Below, in pieces: positions 40,601-53,780 of a DNA stretch of 64,000 bases. Positions within the stretch are counted from its first letter, which is position 1; every line of letters begins with the position of its first letter. This DNA is from Archilochus colubris (lineage: Eukaryota; Chordata; Aves; Apodiformes; Trochilidae). A program made the translations under genes and the position numbers. A model generated the notes under the pieces. It did no database searches, had not been told where the DNA came from, and saw only the letters and a list, made by a program, of their open reading frames with translations. The stretch spans positions 14,727,660 through 14,791,659 of the forward strand of contig CM041089.1 in NCBI GenBank assembly GCA_023079485.1, written 5' to 3'.

Positions 40601-41729
40601 ACTGGGTGGGGACTGGGTGGGGACTGGGAGGAACCGGGAGGAACTGGGAGGGGACTGGGAGGGGACTGGGAGGACGTGGGGGAACTGGGAGGAACTGAGG
40701 AACTGGGAGGGTACTGGGAGGGACTGGGTGGGGAGCGGGTTGGGATTAGGAGGGGACAGGTATGGAACTGGGAGGGACTGGGAGGGAATGGGTGGGTAGT
40801 GGGAGAAGACTGGGTAGGGACTGGAAAGGGAGTGGGTGGGGACTGGGTGGGACTGAGTGGGACTGGGAGGGGAGTGGGTGGGGACTGGGAGGGGACTGGG
40901 AGGGGACTGGGAGGGACTGGGTTGGACTGGGAGGGACTGGGAGGGCGCTGGTCGGGACGGGGTAGGGACTGGAATGAACTGGAGACGGGGAGGGACTGGG
41001 AAAGGACAGGATTAGATTGGGAGGGGACTGGGAGAGGACTGGGAGGGGACTGGGAGGGGACTGGGTGGGAACTGGGAGGGGACTGGGAGGGGACTGAGTG
41101 GGGACTGGGTGGGGACTGGGAGGGGACTGGGAGGGACTGGGAGGAAGTGGGGGGAACTGGGAGGAACTGAGGAACTGGGAGGGGACTGGGAGGGTATCGG
41201 GTGGCGGGTGGGTGGAGACTGGGAGGGGACAGGTATGGAACTGGGAGAGACTGGGAGGGACTGGGTGGGTAGTGGGTGGGGACTGGGTGTAGACTGGGAA
41301 TGGACTGGAAAGGGACTGGTTGGGACTGGGTGGGACTGAGTGGGACTGGGAGGGGCTGGTCGGGACGGGGTAGGGACTGGAATGAACTGGAGACTGGGAG
41401 GGACTTGGAAAGGACAGGATAGTACTGGGAGGGGATTGGGAGAGGACTGGGAGGGGACTGGGAGGGGATTGGGGGGAACTGGGAGAGGACTGGGAGGGGA
41501 CTGGGAAGGGACTGGGTGGGGACTGGCTGGGGATTCTGGGGACAGGAAGGGGACTGGGAGGGACTGGGAGGGACTGGATGGGTAGTGGGTGGGTAGTGGG
41601 TGGGGACTTGATAGGGACTGGATGGGGACTGGGAGGGGACTGGGAAGGGAACTGGGAGTAATTGAGGAACTGAGAGGGTACTGGGAGGAGTTGGGAGGGG
41701 ACTGGGTGGGGACTGGGTGGGGACTGGGA

Positions 41730-42790
41730 GGGGACTGGGAGGGCCTTGTTTGAGACTGGGAGGGGACTGGGAGGGGACTGGGAGGAAGTGGGGGTACCTG
41801 GGAGGAACTGAGGAACTGAGGAACTTGGAGGGGACTGGGTGGGGACTGGGTGGGGACTGGGTGGAGACAGGAATGGAACGGGGAGGGACTGGAAGGGAAT
41901 GAGTGGGTAGTGGGTGGGGACGGGGTGGAGAGTGGGTGGGGACTGGGTTGGGACTGGGTAGAGACTGGGAGGAGCTGGGAGGGACTGGGAGGGAATTGGT
42001 GTGTAGTAGGCAGGGACTGGGTGGAGACTGGGTGCGGACTCAGTGCGGACTGGGTTGGGACTGGATGGGGACTGGGAGAGGAGTGGGATGGGACTGGGAG
42101 GGGACTGGGTGGGGGACTAGGAGGAACTGGGAGGAATTGGGAGGGGACTGGGAGGGGAGTGGGAGAGGCCTGGGATGAACTGAGGAACTGAAGAACTGGG
42201 AGGGGACTGGGTGGGGACTGGGTGGGGCTGGGAGGGGACCGGGTGGGACTTGGAGGGGACTGGGTGGGACTGGGAGGGGACAGGAAGGGAACTGGGAGGG
42301 GACTGGGAGGGCACTGGTCGGGACGGTCTGGGGACTGGGAGAAACTGGGAGGAGACAGGGAGGGACTGGGAAAGGACGGGAAGAGGATTGGGAGGGGACT
42401 GGGTGGTGACAGGATTGGAACTTGGAGAATCTTGGAGGAACTGGGAGAGAATGGGTGGGTAGTGGGTGGGTACTGGGTGGAGACTGGGTAGGGAGTCGGT
42501 GGAAATGGGCGGGGACTGGGAGGGGACGGTGTGGAACTGGGTGGGACTGGGAGGGGACTGGTTGGGACTGGGAGGGGACTGAGTGGTGACTGGGAGCAGA
42601 CTGGGTGGGACTGGTTGAGGCTGGGTGGGGCTGGGAGGGGCTGGGAGGGAAGAGGGTAGGACTTGGAGGATACTGGGTGGGACTGGGAGGGGACTGGGTG
42701 GGGACTGGTAGCAGACTGAGAGTGGACTGGGAGGAACTTGGAGGGGACTAAGAGGGAACTGGCAGGGCACTGGATGCTGACTGGGAGGGG
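41730..42790 (+). repeat. Higher-order block D, copy 2
   Basis: This is the partner of 22,896-23,940, sharing the private variant GGGCCTTGTTTGAGACTGG. Just past its right end the step GGAAGTTCAAGGAAGTGG links it instead to 40.2 kb, which has the same rare step. The flanks of this copy therefore have a different ancestry from those of copy 1. Confidence 0.8.
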
Positions 42791-43249
42791 ACTGGGAGGA
42801 AGTGGGAGGAAGTTCAAGGAAGTGGGAGGAACTGAGGATTTGGTACGGGACTGGGAGGGGACTGGGTGGGGACTGGGTGGGGACAGGAAGGGAACTGGGA
42901 GGGACTTGGAGTGACTGGGTGGGTAGTGGGTGGGGACTGGGTGGGGACTGGGAGCAACTGGGAGGGGACAGGATGGGGAATGGGAGGGGACTGTGAGGGA
43001 CTGGGAGGGAACTGGGAGGGGACTGGGAGGGGACTGGGAGGGGACTGGGAGGACGTGGGGGTAACTGGGAGGAACTGAGGAACTGAGGAACTGGGAGGGG
43101 ACTGGGAGGGTACTGGGTGGGGAGCGGGTTGGGATTAGGAGGGGACAGGTATGGAACTGGGAGGGACTGGGAGGGAATGGGTGGGTAGTGGGAGAAGACT
43201 GGGTAGGGACTGGAGGGAGTGGGTGGACTGGGTGGGACGGGAGGACTGG

Positions 43250-45207
43250 GAGGGCGCTGGTCGGGACGGGGCTAGGGACTGGAATGAACTGGAGACGGGG
43301 AGGGACTGGGAAAGGACAGGAATAGGATTGGGAGGGGAGTGGGAGAGGACTGGGAGGGGACTGAGTGGGGACTGTCTGGGGACAGGAAGGGGACTGGGAG
43401 GGACTGGGAGGGGAGTGGGTGGGGACTGGGTAGGGACACGGTAGGGACTGGGAGGGGACTGGGAGGGCCTTGGTGGGGACTGGAAGGCTACTGGGAGCGG
43501 ACTGGGTGGGGACCTGGAGAGGACTGGGAGGGGAGTGGGTGGGGGACTGGGAGGAACTGGGAGGGGTCTGTATGGGGACTGGGAGGGGACTTGGTGGGGA
43601 CAGAAAGGGAACTTGGAGGAATTTGGAGGGACTGGGATGGGACTGGGGGAAACTGGGAGGGGACTGGGAGGGAACTGGGTAGGGACTGGGAGGAATTGAG
43701 AGAAAGTGGTAGGAACTGGGAAAAACTGGGAGGAACTGAGGGACTGGGAGGGGACTGGGAGGGGACAGGGTGGGGACTGGGTGGGGACAGGAATGTAACT
43801 GGGATGGACTGGGAGGGAATGTGTGGGTAGTGGGTGGGGACTGGGTAGAGACTGGGAATAACTGGGAGGGACTGGGAGGGAATGGGTGGGTAGTGGGTGG
43901 GGACTGGGGGGAGACTGGGTGGGGACTGGGTGGACTGGGGGGACTGGGAGGGGACTGGGAGGGGACTGGGAGGGGGATTGGGAGGGGGACTGGGAGGAAC
44001 TGGGAGGAATTGGGATGGGACTGGGAGGGGAGTGGGAGAGGCCTGGGATGAACTGAGGAAGTGAGGAACTGGGAGGGGACTGGGTGGGGACTGGGAGGGG
44101 ACTGGGAGGGGACTGGGTGGGGACAGGGAGGGGACTTGGAGGGGACTGGGTGGGACTGGAAGGGGACTTGAAGGGAACTGGGAGGGGACTGGGAGGCTAC
44201 TGGGAGGGGAGTGGTTGGGAGGGGCCGGGGACTGGGAGAAACTGGGAGGAGACAGGGAGGGACTGGGAAAGGATGGGAAGACGATTGGGAGGGGACTGGG
44301 AGGGGACTGGGTAGGGACTGGGTGGGGACTTGGTGGGGACTTGGTGGGGACAGGAATGGAACTTGGAGGATCTTGGAGGAACTGGGTGAGAATGGGTGGG
44401 TAGTGGGTGGGGACTGGGTGGAGACTGGGTAGGGAGTGGGTGGAAATTGGAGGGGAGTGGGAGGGGACTGGGAGGGGACAGGGTTGGACTGGGAGGGGAC
44501 TGGAAGGGGACTGGAACGGGACTGGTTGGGACTGGGAGGGGACTGGGAGCGGACTGGGAGCAGACTGGGTGGGACTGGGTGGGACTGGGTGGGACTGGGT
44601 GGGAGTGAGTGGGGCTGAGTTGGGCTGGGAGGGGCTGGGTGTGGAGTGGGTAGGACTTGGAGGATACTGGGTGGGCACTGGGTGGGGACTGGGTGGGGAC
44701 TGGGTGGGGACTGGGAGCAGACTTGTAGGAAATGGGAGGGGACTAAGAGGGGACTTGGAGGGGATGGGAGGGGATGGGAGGGGACTGGGTGGGACTGGGT
44801 GGGGACTGGGTGGGGACTGGGTGGGGACTGGGCAGGGAGTGGGACGAAGTATGAGGAAGTGGGAGGAACTGAGGAACTCGGAGGGGACTGGGAGGGGAAT
44901 GGGAGGGGAGTTGGTGGGGACAGGAAGGGAACTGGGAGGTACTGGGAGGGACTGGGTGGGTAGTGGGTGGGGACTTGTTGGAGACTGAGTAGGGAGTCGG
45001 TGGAAATGGGAGGGGAGTGGGAGGGGACGGGGTGGGACTGTGTGGGACTGGTTGGGACTGGGAGGGGACTGGGTGGGTCTGGGAGGGGCTGGGTGGGGCT
45101 GGGAGGGAAGAGGGTAGGACTTGGAGGATACTGGGTGGGACTGGGAGGGGACTGGTTGGGGACTGGTAGCAGAGTGGGAGTGGACTGGGAGGAACTTGGA
45201 GGGGACT
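43250..45207 (+). repeat. Higher-order block C, copy 3
   Basis: This is the partner of 21,230-22,895 on its left part and of 5,940-7,095 on its right part. It therefore joins segments that are separate elsewhere. It includes the GGACGAAGTATGAGGAAGTGG step near 44,843 and the GGGAGTTGGTGGGGACAGG step near 44,907, which is retained at about 6,784 but missing at 22.9 kb. Confidence 0.75.
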
Positions 45208-48200
45208 AAGAGGAGACTGGGAGGGGATGGGAGGGGACTGGATGGGGACTGGGTGGGGACTGGGTGGGGACTGGGTGAGGACTGGGAGGGGACTGGGTTG
45301 GGAGTGGGAAGGGACTGGGAGGGCACTGGGGGGGACTGGGTCGGGACTGGGTTGGACGGGGAGGGACTGGATGGGGACTGGGTGGGGACAGGAAGGGAAC
45401 TGGGAGGGACTGGGAGGGACTGGGTGGGTAGTGGGTGGGGACTGGGTGGGGACTGGGAGCAACTGGGAGGGGACAGGGTGGGGAATGGGAGGGGACTAGG
45501 AGGGACTGGGCAGGGACTGGGAGGGGAATGGGAGGGGACTGGGAGGGTACTCGGAGGAATTGGGAGGAACTGGGAGTAATTGAGGAACTGGGAGGGGACC
45601 AGGTGGGGACTGGGTGAAGACTGGGTGGAAACTGGGTGGGGATTGGGTTGGGACTGGGAGGAACTGGGAGGGGACTGGGAGGGGACTGGGAGGACGTGGG
45701 GGTAACTGGGAGGAACTGAGGAAGTGGGAGTGGACTGGGAGGGTACTGGGTTGGGAGTGGATTGTTATTGGGACTGGACAGGTATGGAACTGGGACGGAC
45801 TGGGAGGGAATGGGTGGGTATTGGGAGAAGACTGGGTAGGGACTGGGTGGGGACTGGGTGGGGACTGGGTGGGACTGGGAGGGACTGGGAGGGCGCTGGT
45901 CGGGACGGGGCTCGGGACTGGAATGAACTGGAGACGGGGAGGGACTGGGAAAGGACAGGAATAGGATTGGGAGGGGAGTGGGAGAGGACTGGGAGGGGAC
46001 TGAGTGGGGACTGTCTGGGGACAGGAAGGGGACTGGGAGGGACTGGGTGGGGACACGGTAGGGACTGGGAGGGGACTGGGAGGGCCTTGGTGGGGACTGG
46101 AAGGCTACTGGGAGCAGACTGGGTGGGGACTGGGTGGGGACTGGGAGGAACTGGGAGGGAAGTGGGAGGGGACTGGGAGGGGTCTGCATGGGGACTGGGA
46201 GGGGACTGGGTGGGGACAGAAAGGGAACTTGGAGGAATTGGAGGGACTGGGATGGGACTGGGGGGAACTGGGAGGGGACTTGGAGGCGACTGGGTGGGGA
46301 CTGGGAGGAATTGGGCGGAAGTGGTAGGAATTGGGAAAAACTGGGAGGAACTGAGGGACTGGGAGGGGACTGGGAGGGGACGGGGTGGGGACTGGGTGGG
46401 GACTGGGTGGGGACTGGGTGGGGACTGGGAGGGAATATGTGGGTAGTGGTTGGGGACGGGGGGGAGACTGGGTGCGGACTGGGTGGGGACTGGATGGGGA
46501 CTGGAGAGGACTGGGAGGGGACTGGGAGGGGACTGGGAGGGGACTGGGTGGGGACTGGGTGGGGGACTAGGAGGAACTGGGAGGAACTGGGAGGAATTGG
46601 GAGGGGACTCGGAGGGGAGTGGGAGAGGCCTGGGATGAACTGAGGAACTGAGGAACTGGGAGGGGAACGGGTGGGGACTGGGCAGGACTGGGTGGGGAGT
46701 GGGAGGGGACTGGGTGGGGACTGGGAGGGGACTGGGTGCGGACTGGGTGGGGACAGGGAGGGGACCTGGAGGGGACTGGGAAGGACTGGAAGGGGACTTG
46801 AAGGGAACTGGGATTGGACTGGGAGGGCACTGGTCGGGACGGGCTGGGGACTGGGAGGAACTGGGAGGAGACAGGGAGGGACTGGGAAAGGATGGGAAGA
46901 GGATTGGGAGGGGACTGGGAGGGGACTGGGTGGGGACTGGGTGGAAATTGGAGGGGACTGGGAGGGGACAGGGTGGGACTGGGAGGGGACTGGTTGTGAC
47001 TGAGAGGGGACTGGGAGCGGACTGGGAGCGGACTGGGAGCAGACTGGAAGCAGACTGGGAGCAGACTGGGAGCAGACTGGGAGCAGACTGGATGGGGACT
47101 GGGAGGGGACTGGGTGGGACTTCGAGGGGACTTGGTGGGGACTGGGAGGGGATTTTGTGAGGACTGGGAGGGGACTGAGAGGAACTGGGATGGGACTTCG
47201 AGGGGACAGGGAGGAACTAGGAGGAACTGGGAGGGGACGGGGAGGGGACGGGGAGGGGACGAGAGGAACTGAGGAACTGGGAGGGGAGTGGGAGGGGACT
47301 GGGTTGGGACTGGGTCAGGACTGGGTGGGGAGTTAGTGGGGAGAGGAAGGGAGCTGGGAGGAATTGGAAGGGACTGGGTAGGTAGTGGTTGGGGACTGGG
47401 TAGGAACTGGGAGAGGACTGGGAGGGGACTGGTGGGAACTGGGAGGAACTGAATTACTGAGGAAATGGGAGGGGACTGGGTGGGGACTGGGTGGGGAGTG
47501 GGTCGGGACTGTGTCGGGACTGGGGGGGGACTGGGAGGGGACTGGGAGGAAGTGGGATGAAGTACGAGGAAGTGGGAGGAACTGAGGAAGTGGGAGGGGA
47601 CTGGGAGAGGACTGGGAGGGGAGTGGGTAGGGACTGGGTGGGGACTGGGAGGGGACAGGAAGGGATCTGGGAGGTACTGGGAGGGACTGGGTGGGTAGTG
47701 GGTGGGAACTGGGTGGTGACTGGGAGGGGACTGGGAGGAACTGGGAGGAGATGGGGAGGGACTGGGAAAGGACGGTGAAGAGGATTGGGTGGGGACTGGG
47801 AGGGGACTGGGTGGGGACAGGATTGGAACTTGGAGGATCTTGGAGGGACTGGGAGAGAATGGGTGGGTAGTGGGTGGGGACTGGGTGGAGACTGGGTAGG
47901 GAGTCGGTGGAAATGGGAGGGGACTGGGAGGGGACGGGGTGGGACTGGGTGCGACTGGGAGGGGACGGGAGGGGACTGGGGGGGGACCAGGGGGGGGCTG
48001 GGGGACTGGGGAGGGACTGGGGGGGGACTGGAAGGGAAGTGGGAGGGGACTGGGAGGGCACTGGTCGGGACGGGCTGGGGACTTGGAGAAACTGGGAGGA
48101 GACGGGGAGGTATTGGGAAAGGATGGGAAGAGAATTGGGAGGGGACTGTGAGGGGACTGGGTGGGGACAGGAATGGAACTTGGAGGATCTTGGAGGAACT

Positions 48201-48990
48201 GGGAGAGAATGGGTGGGTAGTGGGTGGGGACTGGGTGGAGACTGGCTAGGGAGTGGGTGGAAATTGGAGGGGAGTGGGAGGAGACTGGGAGGGGACAGGG
48301 TGGGACTGGGAGGGGACTGGAAGGGGACTGGTTGGGACTGGGAGAGGACTGGGTGGGGACTGGGAGCGGACTGGGTGGGGCTGGGGGGCTGGGTGGGGCT
48401 GGTGGGGCTGAGTGGGGCTGAGTGGGGCTGGGAGGGGCTGGGAGGGGCTGGGAGTGGAGTGGGTAGGACTTGGAGGATACTGGGTGGGACTGGGTGGGTC
48501 TGGGTGGGAACTGGGTGGGGACTGGGAGCAGACTTGTAGGAACTGGGAGGGGACTAAGAGGGGACTGGGAGGGGATGGGAGGGGACTGGGAGGAACTGGG
48601 TTGGACTGGGTGGGAATGGGAGGGGACTGGGTGGCGACTGGGATGGGAGTGGAAGGGGACTGGTAGGGGACTGGGTGGGGACTGGGGGGGACTGGGTCGG
48701 GAGTGGGTGGGACTGGGTGGGATGGGGAGGGACTGGGTAGGGACTGGGCAGGGAGTGGGAGGAACTGGGAAGGGAAGGGAACAGGACGGGGAGGGGACGG
48801 GGTGGTACTTGGAGGGGACTGGGTGGGGACAGGATGGGAACTGGAGGGACTGAGAGGGACTGGGTGGGTAGTGGGTGGGGACTGGGTGGTGACTGTGTGG
48901 GGACTGGGTATTGACTCGGAGCAACTGGGAGGGGACTGGGAGTCATTGAGGAACTGGGAGGGGACAGGGTGGGACTGGGTGGGAGTGGGT
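45200..48990 (+). repeat. Higher-order block A, copy 2
   Basis: This is the partner of 8,570-13,030. It is shorter by about 670 bp, close to the sum of the two duplications (96 and 598 bp) found only in copy 1. The rare step GAGTGGATTGTTATTGGG lies at about 45,754. Its right portion (about 48.05-48.95 kb) also matches 50.66-51.60 kb, a third partial copy. Confidence 0.85.
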
Positions 48991-49019
48991 TAAGACTGGG
49001 CGGGGACTGGGCGATGACT

Positions 49020-49830
49020 GGGCGGGGACTGGGGTGTTAACTGGGTGGGGACTGGGAGCGGACTGGGAGCAGACTGGGTGGGGACTGGGTCAGGACTGGG
49101 TTGGGACAGGAAAGAAACGGGGAGGGGACGGGGTGGGGACAGGGCGGGGTCAGGGCGGGACTTGGAGGGGACTGGGATGGATTGGGAGGGGACTGGGAGG
49201 GGACTGGGAGGGGACTTGGAGGGGACTGGGAGGGACGGGCTAGAGACTGCAATGAACTGGGAGGAGACGGGGAGGGACTGGGTATGGATGGGAAAAGGAT
49301 TGGGAGGGGACTGGGAGGGGAATGACTGGGGACTGACTGGGGACTGGCTGGGGACAGGAAGGGGACTGGGAGGGTAGTCGGTGGGAACTGGGTGGGGACT
49401 GGGTAGGGACATGGTAGGGAGTGGGAGGGGACTGGGAGGGCCTTGGTGGGGACTGGAAGGCTACTGGGAGCGGACTGGGTGGGAACTTGGAGAGGACTGG
49501 GAGGGGAGTGGGTGGGGGACTGGGAGGAACTGGGAGGGAAGTGGGAGGGGACTGGGTGGGGTCTGCATGGGGACTGGGAGGGGACTGGGTGGGGATTGGG
49601 AAGAATTGGGATGAAGTGGGAAAAACTGGGAGGAACTGAGGGACTGGGAGGGGACTGGCAGGGGACGGGGTGGGGACGGGGTGGCGACAGGTATGTAACT
49701 GGGAGGGACTGGGAGGGAATGTGTGGGTAGTGGGTGGGGACTGGGTGGAGACTGGGTGGAGACTGGGTAGAGAGTTGGAATAACTGGGAGGGACTGGGAG
49801 GGACTGGGAGGGACTGGGAGGGACTGGGAG
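49020..49830 (+). repeat. Higher-order block B, copy 2 (shortened)
   Basis: This stretch matches the second half of block B at 13.86-14.65 and 52.41-53.29 kb. It begins at a GGACTGGGGTGTTAACTGG step (GGGGTCTTAACTGG in the other copies). The series of GGGGACGGGG units is shortened here relative to both partners. Confidence 0.75.
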
Positions 49831-49930
49831 GGAATGGGTGGGTAGTGGGTGGGGACTGGGGGGAGACTGGGTGCGGACTGGGTGGGGACTGGATGTAGAC
49901 TGGATGGGGACTGGAGAGGACAGGGAGGGG

Positions 49931-50056
49931 ACTGGGAGGGGGACTGGGAGGGGGACTGGGAGGGGGACTGGAGGGGGACTGGAGGGGGACTGGAGGGGGA
50001 CTGGGAGGGGGACTGGGAGGGGGACTAGGAGGGGGACTAGGAGGGGGACTAGGAGG
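49931..50056 (+). repeat. Local 12-bp subarray with five-G runs
   Basis: About ten consecutive units are one base longer than normal: GACTGGGAGGGG extended with an extra G, with GACTGGAGGGG and GACTAGGAGGGG variants. A similar run lies at 53,445-53,545. Because the unit is 12 bp here, a single reading frame stays in phase through the run. Confidence 0.8.
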
Positions 50057-50550
50057 GACTGGGAGGAATTGGGAGGGGACTGGGAGGTGAGTGGGAGGAA
50101 TATGGATGAACTGAGGAACTGAGGAACTGGGAGGGGACCGGGTGGGGACTGGGCGGGACTGGGTGGGGACTGGGAGGGGACTGGGTGGGGACAGGGAGGG
50201 GATTTGGAGGGGACTGGGTGGGACTGGAAGGGGACTTGAACGGAACTGGGAGGGGACTGGGAGGGGACTGGGAGGGCACTGGTCAGGACAGGCTGGGGAC
50301 TGGGAGAAACTGGGAGGAGACGGGGAGGGACTTGGAAAGGATGGGAAGAGGATTGGGAGGGGACTGGGTGGGGACTGGGTGGGGACTGGGAGGGGACTGG
50401 GAGGGGACAGGAATGGAACTTGGAGGATCTTGGAGGGACTGGGAGAGAATGGGTGGGTAGTGGGTGGGGACTGGGTGGAGACTGGGTAGGGAGTCGGTGG
50501 AAATGGGAGGGGACTGGGAGGGGACGGGGTGGGACTGGGAGGGGACGGGA

Positions 50551-50622
50551 GGGGACTGGGGGGGGACTAGGGGGGGACTAGGGGGGGACTGGGGGGGACT
50601 GGGGGGGGACTGGGGGGGGACT
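50551..50622 (+). repeat. Cluster of long G homopolymers
   Basis: Successive GACT or GACTAG steps are separated by runs of seven to nine Gs. Paralogous but shorter clusters lie near 12.05-12.09 and 47.98-48.03 kb. Such runs are very prone to slippage and to base-calling error, so the exact lengths should not be trusted. Confidence 0.75.
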
Positions 50623-51709
50623 GGGACTGAAGGAACTGGAAGGGGACTGGAAGGGAAGTGGGAGGGGACTGGGAGGGCACTGGTCGGGACGGGCTGGGGA
50701 CTTGGAGAAACTGGGAGGAGACGGGGAGGTATTGGGAAAGGATGGGAAGAGAATTGGGAGGGGACTGTGAGGGGACTGGGTGGGGACAGGAATGGAACTT
50801 GGAGGATCTTGGAGGAACTGGGAGAGAATGGGTGGGTAGTGGGTGGGGACTGGGTGGAGACTGGGTAGGGAGTGGGTGGAAATTGGAGGGGAGTGGGAGG
50901 AGACTGGGAGGGGACAGGGTGGGACTGGGAGGGGACTGGAAGGGGACTGGTTGGGACTGGGAGAGGACTGGGTGGGGACTGGGAGGGGACTGGGTGGGGC
51001 TGGGTGGGGCTGAGTGGCGATGAGTGGGGCCTGATGAGTGGGGCTGGGTGGGGCTGGGTGGGGCTGAGTAGGGCTGGGTGGGGCTGAGAGGGGCTGGGAG
51101 GGCTGGGAGTGGGTGGAGGTAGGACTTGGAGGATACTGGGTGGGACTGGGTGGGGTCTGGGTGGGGACGGGAGCAGACTTGTAGGAACTGGGAGGACTAG
51201 AGGGGACTGGGAGGGGATGGGAGGGGACTGGGAGGAACTGGGTTTGACTGGGTGGGAATGGGAGGGGACTGGGTGGGGACTGGGAGGGAGTGGGAGGACT
51301 GGTAGGGACTGGGTGGGGACTGGGGGGACTGGGTCGGGAGTGGGTGGGACTGGGTGGGATGGGAGGACTGGGTAGGAACTGGGCAGGAGTGGGAGGAACT
51401 GGGAGGAAGGAAACGGGATAGGGGACGGGGTGGTACTTGGAGGGACTGGGTGGGACTGGGTGGGAACAGGATGGGAACTGGAGGGACTGAGAGGGACTGG
51501 GTGGGTAGTGGGTGGGGACTGGGTGGTGACTGTGTGGGGACTGGGTATTTACTGGGAGCAACTGGGAGGGGACAGGGTGGGGACTGGGGGGGACTGGGAG
51601 GGGACTGGGAGGACTGGAGTGTAGGAACTGGGAGGGACAGGGTGGGACTGGGTGGGACTGGGTTAAGACTGGGAGGAAACTGGGCGGGGACTGGGCGGGG
51701 ACTGGGCGG

Positions 51710-53330
51710 GGACTGGGAGGGTATCGGGTGGCGAGTGGGTGGAGACTGGGAGGGGACAGGTATGGAACTGGGAGGGACTGGGAGGGAATGGGTGGGTAGT
51801 TGGTTGGGACTGGGTGGGACTGAGTGGGTCTGGGAGGGCGCTGGTCGGGACGGGGGTAGGGACTGGAATGAACTGGAGACGGGGAGGGACTGGGAAAGGA
51901 CAGGATTAGTATTGGGAGGGGATTGGGAGAGGACTGGGAGGGGACTGGGAGGGGATTGGGTGGGAACTGGGAGAGGACTGGGAGAGGACTGGTAGGGAAC
52001 TGGGTGGGGACTGGCTGGGGACAGGAAGGGGACAGGAAGGGACTGGGAGGGACTGGGAGGGACTGGGTGGGGACTGGGTGGGGACAGAAAGGGAACTTGG
52101 AGGAATTGGGAGGGACTGGGATGGGACTGGGGGGAACTGGGAGGGGACTGGTATTGGACTGGGTGGGGACTGGGAGGAAGTGGGAGGAAGTGGGAGGAAG
52201 TGGGAGGAAGTGGGAGGAAGTGGGAGGATGTGGGAGGAACTGAGGAACTGGGAGAGGACGGGGAGGGGACGGGGAGGAGGCTGGGAGGGGGCTGGGAGGG
52301 GGCTGGGAGGGGGCTGGGAGGGGGCTGGGAGGGACTGGGAGGGACTGGGTGGGACTGGGTGGGGACTGGGGGGAGACTGGGAGGAATTGGGAGGTGACTG
52401 GGAGGGGACTGGGGTCTTAACTGGGTGGGGACTGGGAGCGGACTGGGAGCAGACTGGGTGGGGACTGGGTGGGGACTGGGTCGGGACTGGGTCGGGACTG
52501 GAATGGAACGGGGAGGGGACGGGGAGGGGACGGGGAGGCGACGGGGAGGCGACGGGGAGGGGACGGGGAGGGGACGGGGCGGGGACGGGGCGGGGACAAG
52601 GCGGGGACAGGGCGGGGACAGGGTGGGACTTGGAGGGGACTGGGATGGATTGGGAGGGGACTGGGAGGGGACTGGGAGGGGACTTGGAGGGGACTGGGAG
52701 GGGACTGGGAGGGGACTGGGAGGGACGGGCTAGAGACTGCAATGAACTGGGAGGAGACGGGGAGGGACTGGGTATGGACGGGAAGAGGATTGGGAGGGGA
52801 CTGGGAGGGGAATGACTGGGGACTGGCTGGGGACAGGAAGGGGACTGGGAGGGGACTGGGTGGGTAGTCGGTTGGAACTGGGTGGGGACTGGGTAGGGAC
52901 ATGGTAGGGAGTGGGAGGGGACTGGGAGGGGACTGGGAGGGCCTTGGTTGGGACTGGAAGGCCACTGGGAGCGGACTGGGTGGGAACTTGGAGAGGACTG
53001 GGAGGGGAGTGGGTGGGGGACTGGGAGGAACTGGGAGGGAAGTGGGAGGGGACTGGGTGGGGTCTGCATGGGGACTGGGAGGGGACTGGGTGGGGATTGG
53101 GAAGAATTGGGATGAAGTGGGAAAAACTGGGAGGAACTGAGGGACTGGGAGGGGACTGGCAGTGGACGGGGTGGGGACGGGTTGAGGACAGGTATGTAAC
53201 TGGGAGGGACTGGGAGGGAATGTGTGGGTAGTGGGTGGGGACTGGATGGAGACTGGGTGGAGACTGGGTAGAGACTGGGAATAACTGGGAGGGACTGGGA
53301 GGGACTGGGAGGGACTGGGAGGGAATGGGT
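51710..53330 (+). repeat. Higher-order block B, copy 3
   Basis: This is the partner of 13,100-14,650. It keeps the GGGTATCGGGTGGCGAGTGG, GGACTGGTATTGGACTGG, GGGGTCTTAACTGG and GACGGGCTAGAGACTGCAAT steps in the same order, with an expanded series of GGGGACGGGG units at 52,505-52,590. Confidence 0.8.
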
Positions 53331-53700
53331 GGGTAGTGGGTGGGGACTGGGTGGGGACTGGGTGGGGACTGGGTGCGGACTGGGTGCGGACTGGGTGGGG
53401 ACTGGAGAGGACAGGGAGGGGACTGGGAGGGGACTGGGAGGGGACTGGGAGGGGGACTGGATGGGGGACTGGGTGGGGGACTGGGAGGGGGACTGGGTGG
53501 GGGACTGGGAGGGGGACTGGGAGGGGGACTAGGAGGGGGACTAGGAGGGACTGGGAGGAATTGGGAGGGGACTGGGAGGTGAGTGGGAGGAATTGGGATG
53601 AACTGAGGAACTGAGGAACTGGGAGGGGACCGGGTGGGGACTGGGAGGGGACTGGGGGGAACTAGGAGGGGACTGGTATTGGACTGGGTGGGGACTGGGA

Positions 53701-53780
53701 GGAAGTGGGAGGAAGTGGGAGGAAGTGGGAGGAAGTGGGAGGAAGTGGGAGGAAGTGGGAGGAAGTGGGAGGAAGTGGGA
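53701..53780 (+). repeat. Local 10-bp subarray GGAAGTGGGA
   Basis: Eight perfect tandem 10-bp units (GGAAGTGGGA) form a homogeneous island within the mixed array. The paralogous stretch near 52.17-52.23 kb has fewer units, so copy number has changed locally. Confidence 0.9.
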
